DNA of 13,924 nucleotides from Oscillospiraceae bacterium (GTDB lineage Bacteria; Bacillota_A; Clostridia; Oscillospirales; Ruminococcaceae): contig JAFPQL010000217.1 of the NCBI GenBank assembly GCA_017414145.1, positions 1 to 13,924 on the forward strand, given 5' to 3'. The notes under the pieces were generated by a model. It ran no database searches. It saw nothing but the letters and a program-made list of their open reading frames with translations, and was not told the origin of the DNA. This document shows, one piece after another, positions 6,781 to 13,924 of the stretch (position 1 is its first letter; the number at the start of each line of letters is the position of its first letter). Position numbers and translations under genes: made by a program.

Positions 6781-7971
6781 TCAGAGGTCGTCCTCCGGGG
6801 TGAATTCCTCAAAGTTGTCATCCGCGCCGTCTGCCGCGAGCAATGCCTCACCGGTATCGGCAACGGCCTGCTGTGCCTTCTCCTTTGCGGAATTGACCTT
6901 TGCTTCCTTCTTGCTCTTTTTCGAGACGAGCAGCACCGCTTCGCGCTGTGCCATGATCTTCTGCTCGACCTCACTTGCAAAATCGGGATCGTTTTCAAGC
7001 AGCAGCTTGACGGCGTCGCGTCCCTGACCGAGCTTGCGCTCGCCGTAGCTGAACCACGAACCGCTCTTGTGGATGATATCGAGCTCGACCGCCAGATCCA
7101 GCACCTCGCCGACTCTGGAGATGCCCTTGCCGTACATCATGTCAAACTCGCACTCGCGGAACGGCGGCGCGACCTTGTTCTTGACAACCTTGACGCGCGT
7201 TCTGCTGCCGATGACCTCGGCGCCGTCCTTGATCGGCTCGCCCTTGCGCACCTCAAGCCGCACAGACGCGTAGAATTTCAGCGCTCTGCCGCCGGTCGTC
7301 GTTTCGGGGTTGCCGTACATGACGCCGATCTTTTCGCGCACCTGATTGATGAAAATTGCGACACAGTTGGACTTTGCAATGACAGCGGTCAGCTTGCGCA
7401 TCGCCTGAGACATCAGTCTGGCGAGCATACCGACATGAGAATCGCCCATTTCGCCTTCGATCTCGGCGCGGGTCGTCATCGCGGCGACCGAGTCCAGCAC
7501 GATGACATCGATCGCACCGGAGCGCACGAGCGCCTCTGCGATTTCCAGCGCCTGTTCGCCGGAATCCGGCTGAGAGACGAGCAGATTGTCAATGTTGACG
7601 CCGAGTGCCTTCGCGTAGACCGGATCGAGCGCGTGCTCAACATCAATGAACGCCGCCTCGCCGCCGAGCTTCTGCGCCTCTGCGATGACATGGAGCGCCA
7701 CCGAGGTCTTGCCGGAGCTTTCCGGTCCGTAGATCTCGACGATTCTGCCGCGGGGCAGGCCGCCGATGCCCAGCGCCATATCCAGCGTCAGGGAGCCGGT
7801 CGAAATGGACTGCACATTGAGGGTCGAATTCTGTCCCAGCCGCATGACGGCGCCTGCACCGTACTGCTTTTCAATCTGCGCGATGGCGTTCTTCAGCGCC
7901 TTCTCGCGCTCCTCCTTCGTCGAGGGAATCGCAAGCCCGACGCTTTTCTTCTTGATCTCTGCCTTTGCCAT
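6781..7971 (-). CDS. recA: Recombinase A
   Basis: A 396-residue ATP-dependent strand-exchange protein for homologous recombination and SOS signalling. The Walker A loop GPESSGKT is at 82-89, with [21 protein letters not shown] just upstream. [10 protein letters not shown] is the Walker B strand, and [16 protein letters not shown] covers the L2 DNA-binding loop. It is about 40 residues longer than a typical RecA (around 350): a slightly long N-terminus, plus a Lys/Ala-rich linker ending in an acidic tail ([13 protein letters not shown]). Acidic tails on RecA are known to restrain filament formation. The frame opens with TTG at 7977, but MAKAEIKKK at ATG 7971 is the conventional start, with AAAGGAA nine bases upstream. 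No GAAC-N4-GTTC-like LexA box is visible directly upstream. Confidence 0.98.
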   Translation of the reverse strand: MAKAEIKKKSVGLAIPSTKEEREKALKNAIAQIEKQYGAGAVMRLGQNSTLNVQSISTGSLTLDMALGIGGLPRGRIVEIYGPESSGKTSVALHVIAEAQKLGGEAAFIDVEHALDPVYAKALGVNIDNLLVSQPDSGEQALEIAEALVRSGAIDVIVLDSVAAMTTRAEIEGEMGDSHVGMLARLMSQAMRKLTAVIAKSNCVAIFINQVREKIGVMYGNPETTTGGRALKFYASVRLEVRKGEPIKDGAEVIGSRTRVKVVKNKVAPPFRECEFDMMYGKGISRVGEVLDLAVELDIIHKSGSWFSYGERKLGQGRDAVKLLLENDPDFASEVEQKIMAQREAVLLVSKKSKKEAKVNSAKEKAQQAVADTGEALLAADGADDNFEEFTPEDDL

Positions 7972-8004
7972 TTGCAATCGTTCCTTTCGGTTTATATTAC
8001 GCGG

Positions 8005-8027
8005 GAAAAGCGGGAAGAATCTCCCGC
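8005..8027 (-). terminator. Small hairpin in the prmC-recA gap, possible attenuator
   Basis: On the minus strand GCGGGA (8027-8022) pairs with TCCCGC (8015-8010) around six bases and is followed by TTTT. The stem is short. It could partially end prmC transcription ahead of recA. A TAATAT (7999-7994) lies nearer recA without a convincing -35 box. Confidence 0.3.
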
Positions 8028-8055
8028 TGCCCGCCCTGCTATCATACGGTATCAG

Positions 8056-8871
8056 TTATTCAGAATCTGACAAACTGCGGTACCCCAGCACCACCCGCGG
8101 AATCTCGTTCAGGTCGTCCACCGTCTCGATGCCGGTGAAGCCGTTTTCCGCCAGCAGCGCGGCAACGGCCTTCGCCTGATAGATGCCGACCTCATAGGCG
8201 AGCAGTCCGCCCGCACGGAGCGAATCTCTCCAGAGCGGCGTGACGGCACGGTAGAAATCCAGACCGTCCTCTCCGCCGGAAAGCGCCTCTGCCGGCTCGT
8301 AGGTCACCTCAGTCTGAAGCGAGGCCATGTCCTTTGCCGTCAGATACGGCGGATTGCAGACAACCGCCGCCAGACCGCGGTACTGCGCGGCCACGGCCGG
8401 ATCCAGCACATCTGCGCGGACAAACCACACATTGCCGGACTCGTTCAGCCGGAGATTCTGCTGCGCGTACCGCAGCGCGTCCGCACTGGCTTCCAGCCCG
8501 ATGAACGCCGTCTGCTCCATGTGCAGCGCAAGTGCCAGCGCGATACATCCCGAACCCGTGCAGAGATCGGCCACGCACTGTCCCTTTTCGTCGCGGAGGC
8601 GTGCGCGCACCGCATCGACCAGTGTTTCTGTATCCGCTCTCGGAATCAGCACACCCGGCCCGACCCGCATCGGCAGCCCGTAAAATTCCCATGAACCGAG
8701 CAGATACTGCAGCGGTTCATGCTTGGCACGGCGTGCGGCAAGCGCTCTGGCTTCCTCCGCCGATGCCGCATCGTCATGGATCCATTTCGCCTCCAGTTCG
8801 GCATCCTCGATGCCGCCGGAGCGGAGAATCCGGTTCAGTTCCCGCAGAAGAACAGGATCCGGCTGTTTCAT
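8056..8871 (-). CDS. prmC: Peptide chain release factor N5-glutamine methyltransferase
   Basis: A 271-residue SAM-dependent methyltransferase that methylates the GGQ glutamine of release factors RF1/RF2. The N-terminal helical domain (1-60) ends with the PLQYLLG motif (53-59), which positions the substrate. VLIPRADTE (74-82) and DLCTGSGCIALALA (102-115) form the SAM-binding motifs, and the catalytic NPPY is at 173-176. Length is near the low end of the family. The ATG at 8871 has AAAGGAG nine bases upstream. The gene follows the DUF1385 gene by 39 bases. A DUF1385-prmC pair is common in Clostridia, but there prfA usually follows; here recA follows after 84 bases. Confidence 0.95.
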   Translation of the reverse strand: MKQPDPVLLRELNRILRSGGIEDAELEAKWIHDDAASAEEARALAARRAKHEPLQYLLGSWEFYGLPMRVGPGVLIPRADTETLVDAVRARLRDEKGQCVADLCTGSGCIALALALHMEQTAFIGLEASADALRYAQQNLRLNESGNVWFVRADVLDPAVAAQYRGLAAVVCNPPYLTAKDMASLQTEVTYEPAEALSGGEDGLDFYRAVTPLWRDSLRAGGLLAYEVGIYQAKAVAALLAENGFTGIETVDDLNEIPRVVLGYRSLSDSE

Positions 8872-8910
8872 GGTTCATCGCTCCTTTCTCTGATTGTGAG
8901 GGGCTTTTCC

Positions 8911-10134
8911 TTACCACTCATCATCCTCCAGATGCTCCGGAATGCAGGGCGTCATCGCGGCGATCGCACACTCGATCTGCGAGGCGTCCGGCTCCTGCGT
9001 CGTGATGCGCTGGATCCAGAGTCCCGGTGCGGAGAGAATCCGTGTAAAGGTATTGTCACTGCGTCCCGCCAGACGGATCAGCTCATAGCTGATGCCCATG
9101 ACCAGCGGCAGCAGCACCAGCGAAAACAGCACCCGCTGCCAGACGATTTTATACGGATTGAAGCAGCCCGCGAAAATGCTGATGAGCAGCACAAGGAAGA
9201 TAAAGCTCGTGCCGCAGCGCGGATGAAACCGCTTCTGCTTCCTGATGTTCTCGACGGTCAGCGGAAGCGCCGCCTCAAAGCAGGCAATCGTCTTGTGCTC
9301 CGCGCCGTGATACTGATAAGTCCGGCGGATGGACTTGAGCTTGCCGGTCAGCCACATATAGCCGATGAAAATCGCCAGCTTGACGACGCCTTCCGCACAG
9401 GAGCGGATGATGCGGCTCTCGGTCAGCGGCTTGATCCAGCCGACCACCAGACGCGGCACATAGAGGAACAGACCGAGGCTCACCGCGATGCTGACCACAA
9501 CCGCCAGCACCATGAACGCATTGAGAATCTTGTCGCCGAACTTCTCATCCAGCCACTTTTCAAACTTCGACGGCTCCTCATAGCTGTAGTTTTCCGACGC
9601 CTTTTGCAGATAATCCCAGCGCTTTTCGACCGTCTCCGCGTCCGGCGCGCCCAGCGGGACATAATGTTTGTCCTCCTTCGCCTTCTTCTCATCGGTCTTT
9701 GCGCGCTGCGCGGTCAGCCATGCGGTAAACTGCTCCCGCACTGTGTCCTCCGGCAGCTCGCCGAGCTTCGGATTCTCCTTTTTCCACTTGCAGAATTCGT
9801 CGATCTCCTCGTCATACTGCTTTTCCGCCGATTTCATCATGCAGCGGTAGCCGTCGATCATCGAGGTAACGAAATTGACGCAGCCGCGCACGAACGGCAC
9901 CCGCGTATACCACGGGCGCATGAGGCGCTGCTTTCCGGTTTTCGGATCCGCGGCAAACTTCGCGGGAATATCCCATGTTTCGAGGTCGATTTCTCCGTTC
10001 GGGAGCCGGCAGGCCATTGCGCCGCGGAAGGCGCCCTTCATCATGATGCCCTCGACCAGCGCCTGTCCGCCGATTTTGGATTTATGGGCGTATTCCGCCT
10101 TTGCGGCCGCCTGTTCAGAGCTGTATTCTGCCAA
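8911..10134 (-). CDS. DUF1385 family membrane protein with a central charged insertion
   Basis: A 407-residue membrane protein of unknown function (DUF1385, YqhQ-like). Signature segments are IGGQALVEGIMMKG (21-34), VPFVRG (79-84), RTYQYHGAEHKTIACFE (271-287) and FHPRCGTSFIF (303-313). Hydrophobic helices lie near 204-226, 247-264, 310-325 and 334-353. The family is usually a little over 300 residues. The extra length is a hydrophilic stretch at about 102-198, rich in Lys, Glu, Asp and aromatic residues, between the VRG block and the first helix. The only usable start is TTG (10134-10132): upstream to the in-frame stop at 10182 there is no ATG or GTG, and AAAGGA lies about nine bases before it. 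A run of seven T covers the start codon. It is first in the run with prmC and recA. Confidence 0.88.
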   Translation of the reverse strand: MAEYSSEQAAAKAEYAHKSKIGGQALVEGIMMKGAFRGAMACRLPNGEIDLETWDIPAKFAADPKTGKQRLMRPWYTRVPFVRGCVNFVTSMIDGYRCMMKSAEKQYDEEIDEFCKWKKENPKLGELPEDTVREQFTAWLTAQRAKTDEKKAKEDKHYVPLGAPDAETVEKRWDYLQKASENYSYEEPSKFEKWLDEKFGDKILNAFMVLAVVVSIAVSLGLFLYVPRLVVGWIKPLTESRIIRSCAEGVVKLAIFIGYMWLTGKLKSIRRTYQYHGAEHKTIACFEAALPLTVENIRKQKRFHPRCGTSFIFLVLLISIFAGCFNPYKIVWQRVLFSLVLLPLVMGISYELIRLAGRSDNTFTRILSAPGLWIQRITTQEPDASQIECAIAAMTPCIPEHLEDDEW

Positions 10135-10253
10135 AAAAACGCATCCTTTCCGTATAACTGAATGTGATAAACGGCCCGATCAGGCGGAAACGAACCGACC
10201 GGGGCAATTCTGCGCCAAGCTGTCCCCCGCCGTTTCAGGATGCCGCGCCATGC

Positions 10254-11693
10254 TCAGGCACTGTTCTCTGTCCGCTGCTTCTGTGCGGGCAGCGTGATGG
10301 TCACGCGGGTACCGACGCCTTCCTCACTCTCAATGGTCAGCGTCCCCTTGTGCAGCGAAATGATTTCATCCGCGACAGCCAGCCCGATGCCGGAGCCGCG
10401 GCGCGTGTGGTTCGGTTTATAGAATTTGGTCTTGATTTTCGGCAGGTCGGCCGCCTTGATGCCGCAGCCGTCGTCCTGCACGATGACCCTGACCGCGCTG
10501 CCGTCCTCCGCAGCCTCTGCCGTGATATACACATGGCCGTCCTTGTCGGAGTATTTGATCGCGTTGTCGATGATATTGATAAAGACCTGCCGGATGCGGT
10601 TCTTGTCGCCGCAGACAAAGGGCAGCATCTCCGGCTCCTCGTAGGTGACATAAATGCCGTCCTTCTTGGCGCGTTCGACATAGATCAGCACGGCGTCGCC
10701 GAGCTCCGCCAGAATGTCCATCGTGTCCATTTTCAGCGTGAAGTGGCCGCTCTGCATCCGCGAGAAATCGAGCAGCTCCTCGACCATCTGCGAAAGGCGC
10801 TCCGTCTCGCCGACGATCACATGAAGTCCCTTCTGCATCATCATCGGATCGACGCTGTCCTCGGCGTCGGACATATCGCTGAGCGTTTCCGCCCAGCCCT
10901 TAATCGCGGTCAGCGGCGTGCGGAGCTCATGCGACACGGAGCTGATGAATTCATTTTTCATCGCCTCGGTGTTTGACAGCTCGTCCGCCATGTGGTTGAT
11001 GCTGACGCAGAGCTCGCCGATCTCGTCCTCGCTCTCCTGCCGGATGCGGGCAGAGAAGTCTCCGCGTGCAAATTTTTCCGTATTTGCGTTGATTTCACGA
11101 ATCGGGCGCAGAATCGTGCCGACAAAGTACAGGTCGGACAGACCCAGCAGCAGCAGAATCGCCACCGCAACCAGCGTGACCGCCAGCACGAAGCTGTTGA
11201 TCGTCCGGTCGATTGCCTCCAGCGAGGTCACGACGCGGATTGCCGAAAAGTCGGTGCTGATCTCCGAAATCGGGTAGCAGACCGCCATGATGCGCTCGCC
11301 GTTTGCCGTCCGCGCCGTCGAAAAGCCGACACTGGCGCCGCCGTTCATCACGGAATCGTAGTCCGGCATACTGGCCGCGTAGTCCGTCGAAAAGCCGGAC
11401 GAGGTCAGGACGATCATCCCGTTGTAATCAATCGCCATCAGTTCCATTTTGTCCTTGTCGGAGAAGCTCTCAAGCGTGGAGCGCAGCTCCATGCCGATGT
11501 TGGTGCCGTCGGCGGCATAGCGCGAGAGCAGTCCGTTCACGGCGTTGAGCTTCGTGACCAGATACTGCCGCGCAGAGTTGTAAAAATAACTCTGCACCGC
11601 GAAGATCAGCGCCAGCTCAATCACCATCAGGATCAGGACGATGATGCCGAGATTGTTGGTAATCCAGCGCCGTGTGATACTCTTTCTCGCCAT
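10254..11693 (-). CDS. HAMP-domain sensor histidine kinase
   Basis: A 479-residue membrane kinase. Transmembrane helices at about 15-34 and 168-190 frame an extracytoplasmic sensor of roughly 130 residues (35-167), probably PAS/Cache-like from its size and pattern. A HAMP linker (about 191-243, LRPIREINANTEKFARGDF) follows. The HisKA box SSVSHELRTPLTAIKGW places the phospho-accepting histidine at H255. The ATPase domain has the N-box (N373, N377), DDGCGI (407-412) and GSGIGL (433-438). All catalytic motifs are present. The ATG is only six bases after the stop of the response regulator gene, so the two are a co-translated pair. Architecture resembles PhoR/ResE/WalK-type kinases; the signal is unknown. 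Confidence 0.93.
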   Translation of the reverse strand: MARKSITRRWITNNLGIIVLILMVIELALIFAVQSYFYNSARQYLVTKLNAVNGLLSRYAADGTNIGMELRSTLESFSDKDKMELMAIDYNGMIVLTSSGFSTDYAASMPDYDSVMNGGASVGFSTARTANGERIMAVCYPISEISTDFSAIRVVTSLEAIDRTINSFVLAVTLVAVAILLLLGLSDLYFVGTILRPIREINANTEKFARGDFSARIRQESEDEIGELCVSINHMADELSNTEAMKNEFISSVSHELRTPLTAIKGWAETLSDMSDAEDSVDPMMMQKGLHVIVGETERLSQMVEELLDFSRMQSGHFTLKMDTMDILAELGDAVLIYVERAKKDGIYVTYEEPEMLPFVCGDKNRIRQVFINIIDNAIKYSDKDGHVYITAEAAEDGSAVRVIVQDDGCGIKAADLPKIKTKFYKPNHTRRGSGIGLAVADEIISLHKGTLTIESEEGVGTRVTITLPAQKQRTENSA

Positions 11694-11699
11694 TTCAGA

Positions 11700-12410
11700 T
11701 CACCGGCGGGAATCCGGCTTTTCCTCCCATTTGTAGCCGTAGCCCCAGATCGTGATGATGTACCGCGGATTGGACGGGTCATCCTCGATCTTCATGCGGA
11801 GCCGGCGGATATTGACATCGACGATCTTGTTGTCGCCGAAGTAATTGTCCCACGCATTCGCCAGAATGCTGGCGCGGTCCAGCGCCGTGTTCTTGTTCTT
11901 CAGAAAATACTCCAGAATGCGGAACTCCGCCTTGGTCAGCTCGATCGGCTCGCCGTTCTTTGTGACGGTGTGACCGTTCGGATTCAGGACAAAGGGGCCG
12001 GATTCCAGCAGACTGTCCTCCTCCTGCCTGACGGCGTTCATCGTGACGCGCCGGTGCAGCGCATCGACCCGCACGGTCAGCTCCGAGGGCGCAAAGGGCT
12101 TGGTGATGTAGTCGTCCGCCTCGTTCATCAGCGCGTTGACCTTGTCCATTTCCTGCGACTTTGCCGACAGCATGATGATGCCGACCGTCTTGGATTTTTC
12201 GCGCAGCCGCTTCAGCACCGTGATGCCGTCAATGCCGGGCATCATGATATCCAGCACCACAACATCGAAGTTGCCGCGCTCCTGCTCAAAGACTCTGAGC
12301 GCCGCTTCGCCGCTGCTGACATCCACGACATCGTAATGCGCGTGCTTCAGGTTCAGTACCACAAATTCACGGATCGCGTCCTCGTCTTCACAGACCAGTA
12401 CCCGCTTCAT
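11700..12410 (-). CDS. OmpR/PhoB-family response regulator
   Basis: A 236-residue transcription factor. The receiver domain (1-118) has acidic residues E8/D9, phospho-acceptor D54 (VLDIMMPG), S82 in place of the more usual threonine, and K104 (KPF). After a linker, the winged-helix DNA-binding domain (about 136-230) shows IELTKAEFRILEYFLKNKN, VDVNIRRLRMKIEDDP and IITIWGYGYKW, the classic OmpR/PhoB C-terminal signatures. The ATG at 12410 has AAGGAGG seven bases upstream. It lies six bases before its probable cognate kinase and 24 bases after a receiver-only paralogue with nearly the same first 15 residues. Target genes are not visible; autoregulation is possible. Confidence 0.94.
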   Translation of the reverse strand: MKRVLVCEDEDAIREFVVLNLKHAHYDVVDVSSGEAALRVFEQERGNFDVVVLDIMMPGIDGITVLKRLREKSKTVGIIMLSAKSQEMDKVNALMNEADDYITKPFAPSELTVRVDALHRRVTMNAVRQEEDSLLESGPFVLNPNGHTVTKNGEPIELTKAEFRILEYFLKNKNTALDRASILANAWDNYFGDNKIVDVNIRRLRMKIEDDPSNPRYIITIWGYGYKWEEKPDSRR

Positions 12411-12434
12411 GCTTCGTCCTCCTTCCGCCGTCCG

Positions 12435-12815
12435 TCAGAGCCCCGCAGACTTCCGTCTGCACAGGTCGCTGACGCGCTTAATCAACTCCGAGGGAGAAAA
12501 GGGCTTCGTCACATAGTCGTCCGCGCCGCTCTGCATTCCCTCCTCGCGGTCGGCTGCCTGCGCCTTTGCCGTCAGCAGAATGATGCCGAGCGACTCGGAT
12601 TTCTCACGCAGCGCCTTACATACCGCAATGCCGTCCAGACCGGGCATCATGATGTCCAGCACGGCAATGTCGAATTTTCCTTCCGCCTCGTCGTAAGCCC
12701 GCAGCGCGTCCTCGCCGCAGTTCACATCCGTGACATCATATCCGGCACGCCGCAGGTTGATAATCACAAAGCCGCGGATGACATCCTCATCCTCACATAC
12801 CAGTACCCGTTTCAT
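12435..12815 (-). CDS. Stand-alone receiver-domain protein
   Basis: A 126-residue CheY-like protein with a complete receiver domain and nothing else. It has E8/D9, D54 (VLDIMMPG), T82 (LLTAKA), K104 (KPFSPSE) and a last helix ending KRVSDLCRRKSAGL before TGA. It is strongly similar to the receiver half of the next gene: both start MKRVLVCEDED and share the DIMMPG-DGI and ADDY-TKPF-PSEL blocks. It is probably a tandem duplicate that lost, or never kept, the DNA-binding half. The frame opens with GTG at 12836, but AAGGAGG sits eight bases before the ATG at 12815 and the paralogue's N-terminus aligns there. All phosphorylation residues are kept, so it is likely a functional phosphate acceptor or sink. 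Confidence 0.9.
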   Translation of the reverse strand: MKRVLVCEDEDVIRGFVIINLRRAGYDVTDVNCGEDALRAYDEAEGKFDIAVLDIMMPGLDGIAVCKALREKSESLGIILLTAKAQAADREEGMQSGADDYVTKPFSPSELIKRVSDLCRRKSAGL

Positions 12816-12876
12816 GTCCGGCACCTCCTTGTTCACACAATATTTTTCTGCTGTTGTTCCGCGGTGCTCCGTGCGG

Positions 12877-13924
12877 TTACGGATACCGCATTGCCGTCAC
12901 CAGCTCGCTGTCGGACAGTGCCAGCGCGGCCGGCGCACCGGATTCGCGCTTTCCGAGATAATAGCTGCCGTTCTGCTGTCTGAGCAGCAGATAGCCGTCT
13001 GACTGCATGGCATCCGCCGCGACGGGATCCTTGACGGAAATCAGGCGCAGCAGCGGCGATTTCAGCACGGGTGTGCCGTCCTCGTTCTGCGTACTGCGGT
13101 CAAATTCGTAAAAAACGGTTTCCTCGTCCTCCTGCACCGCTGTCACGCGCCGCTCCCAGCGCGGCGGCATCAGGAAGATATATCCTTCCGAAACGGCATA
13201 ATACGACGCACATTCCCGCATCAGAAGCCCGTTCCGGCAGACATACCAGTTTGTCATCGGGAGCTGCGGTGCCTCCGAACCGGCCGTATAGCCGTAAAAC
13301 ACCGCCTGCACCGGAATTTCCGGTTCTCCGTCGCTGTCGATGTCCAGCGTGCGCCAGCCCGCGGGACGCAGCGTCGGGATATGGTCGGCGCTGTCGGCAT
13401 ACACCGTCGTCAGCGCACCGTCCGTATAGGTCATCACGGCTGTCTGCGCGTGCGTCGCACCCGAAGCGCCGTCCACATAAATTGCGGGAACGCTGCCGCG
13501 TCCGTCTGTCCGGGGCAGCTCGCCGAAGACCAGTCTTGTGACATCCGTCAGCGATTCGGGAAGCTGTGCGCGTGCGGGCGAGGCATAGCGTCCGCTCTGA
13601 CTGAGCGAATACACCGTCGCCTGCGCGGCGTTCGGGAACTTTGCCGCCGAGACGGTCAGCAGCTCCGTTTCGCCGTTGCCGTTCAGGTCGCGCAGCGCCA
13701 TGGCGGAATAGGGAACCGCAAGTGACCGCACAAGCTCGCCGTCCTCGCAGTGGAAGACCTCCGCCGTATATTCGCCGCCGTCCACCAGACTGTAGCTGAT
13801 GATGAGATTCGTGCGCGGATTGCTGCCCAGTGCGGCAACATCCACGCGTTCGATCTCCGCGCCGGCCGCCGGATAGTCCTTGACGGAATTCCAGCCGCCG
13901 TCCTTCTGCGTCAGCAGACAGAGC
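12877..13924 (-). CDS. FG-GAP/VCBS-like repeat protein, 5' end outside the window
   Basis: The last 348 residues of a larger protein; the frame stays open past the right edge, so the GTG at 13845 is not its start. It is mostly beta-strand with Asp/Gly loops typical of FG-GAP/VCBS beta-propeller blades: LRDLNGNGETELLTV (DNGNGE loop near 13689-13663) and LDIDSDGEPEIPV (near 13347-13309). The WNSVKDYPAAGAEI-then-VDVAAL pattern suggests a further blade at the edge. Such proteins are usually exported or lipid-anchored, but the N-terminus is not visible here. Its TAA lies 61 bases before the receiver start with no terminator between, so it is probably co-transcribed with the signalling genes. Specific function unknown. 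Confidence 0.75.
   Translation of the reverse strand, partial: LCLLTQKDGGWNSVKDYPAAGAEIERVDVAALGSNPRTNLIISYSLVDGGEYTAEVFHCEDGELVRSLAVPYSAMALRDLNGNGETELLTVSAAKFPNAAQATVYSLSQSGRYASPARAQLPESLTDVTRLVFGELPRTDGRGSVPAIYVDGASGATHAQTAVMTYTDGALTTVYADSADHIPTLRPAGWRTLDIDSDGEPEIPVQAVFYGYTAGSEAPQLPMTNWYVCRNGLLMRECASYYAVSEGYIFLMPPRWERRVTAVQEDEETVFYEFDRSTQNEDGTPVLKSPLLRLISVKDPVAADAMQSDGYLLLRQQNGSYYLGKRESGAPAALALSDSELVTAMRYP

Noticed and set aside
6370..8070. A 566-residue plus-strand open frame opposite recX and recA
   Set aside because: It is antisense to recA and recX, whose motifs are unambiguous; the translated sequence shows no recognisable domain.
8719..10161. A 480-residue plus-strand open frame opposite the DUF1385 gene
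   Set aside because: Shadow of the minus-strand coding sequence, with no supporting start signal or domain.
10174..10205. Imperfect hairpin after the histidine kinase gene
   Set aside because: The stem needs a bulge and a G-U pair and lacks a clear U-tract, so I do not call it a terminator; read-through to the DUF1385 gene remains possible.
10992..12983. A 663-residue plus-strand open frame opposite the two-component genes
   Set aside because: It spans several genes on the other strand and their gaps and is low-complexity in Arg/Asp/Val; a GC-driven artefact.

Overview
The window is a compact, GC-rich, mostly minus-strand stretch of housekeeping chromosome. It most likely comes from an anaerobic Firmicute of the Ruminococcus/Oscillospiraceae type. 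This inference rests on the Gram-positive gene content (ScpA, RecX, zinc-ribbon L28, an OmpR-type two-component system), strong AGGAGG ribosome sites, and a secreted lysozyme with dockerin-like and cohesin-like modules. No mobile element, CRISPR array, phage gene or rRNA was seen.

Layout: (a) 1-1733, minus strand: an alpha/beta-hydrolase esterase, an M50 (site-2 type) membrane protease, then the start of scpA, which runs off the left edge. This is one operon with its own promoter at 1784-1812. (b) 1734-2360: a divergent intergenic region, rpmB (ribosomal protein L28) on the plus strand, and a bidirectional terminator. (c) 2369-3607, minus strand: a secreted GH25 muramidase with one dockerin-like half-repeat and a cohesin-like domain. 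A divergent promoter region separates it from a plus-strand tRNA-Thr(GGT) gene (3936-4008) that has its own promoter and terminator. (d) 4088-10134, minus strand: a tightly packed run in transcription order DUF1385 membrane protein, prmC, recA, recX, rimO, pgsA, ending in a strong hairpin at 4088-4122. (e) 10254-13924, minus strand: a partial FG-GAP/VCBS-like protein (5' end outside the window), a stand-alone receiver protein, an OmpR/PhoB-type response regulator and a HAMP sensor histidine kinase, probably one signalling operon.

Run (d) joins release-factor and ribosome modification (PrmC, RimO), recombination (RecA, RecX) and phospholipid synthesis (PgsA). Translational coupling is suggested by a 4-base stop/start overlap between rimO and pgsA and by a 6-base gap between recA and recX. 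In run (e) the kinase probably phosphorylates the full-length regulator; the receiver-only protein looks like a truncated duplicate that could compete for or relay phosphate.

Corrected starts: GH25 (ATG at 3607), rimO (6091), recA (7971) and the receiver (12815) begin inside the longest open frames, chosen by ribosome-site spacing and family N-termini. pgsA and the DUF1385 gene have only a TTG start available. The long plus-strand open frames opposite regions (d) and (e) are shadows of GC-rich minus-strand genes. I found no convincing undescribed system; the best leads are the modular lysozyme and the receiver/regulator duplication beside the FG-GAP protein.
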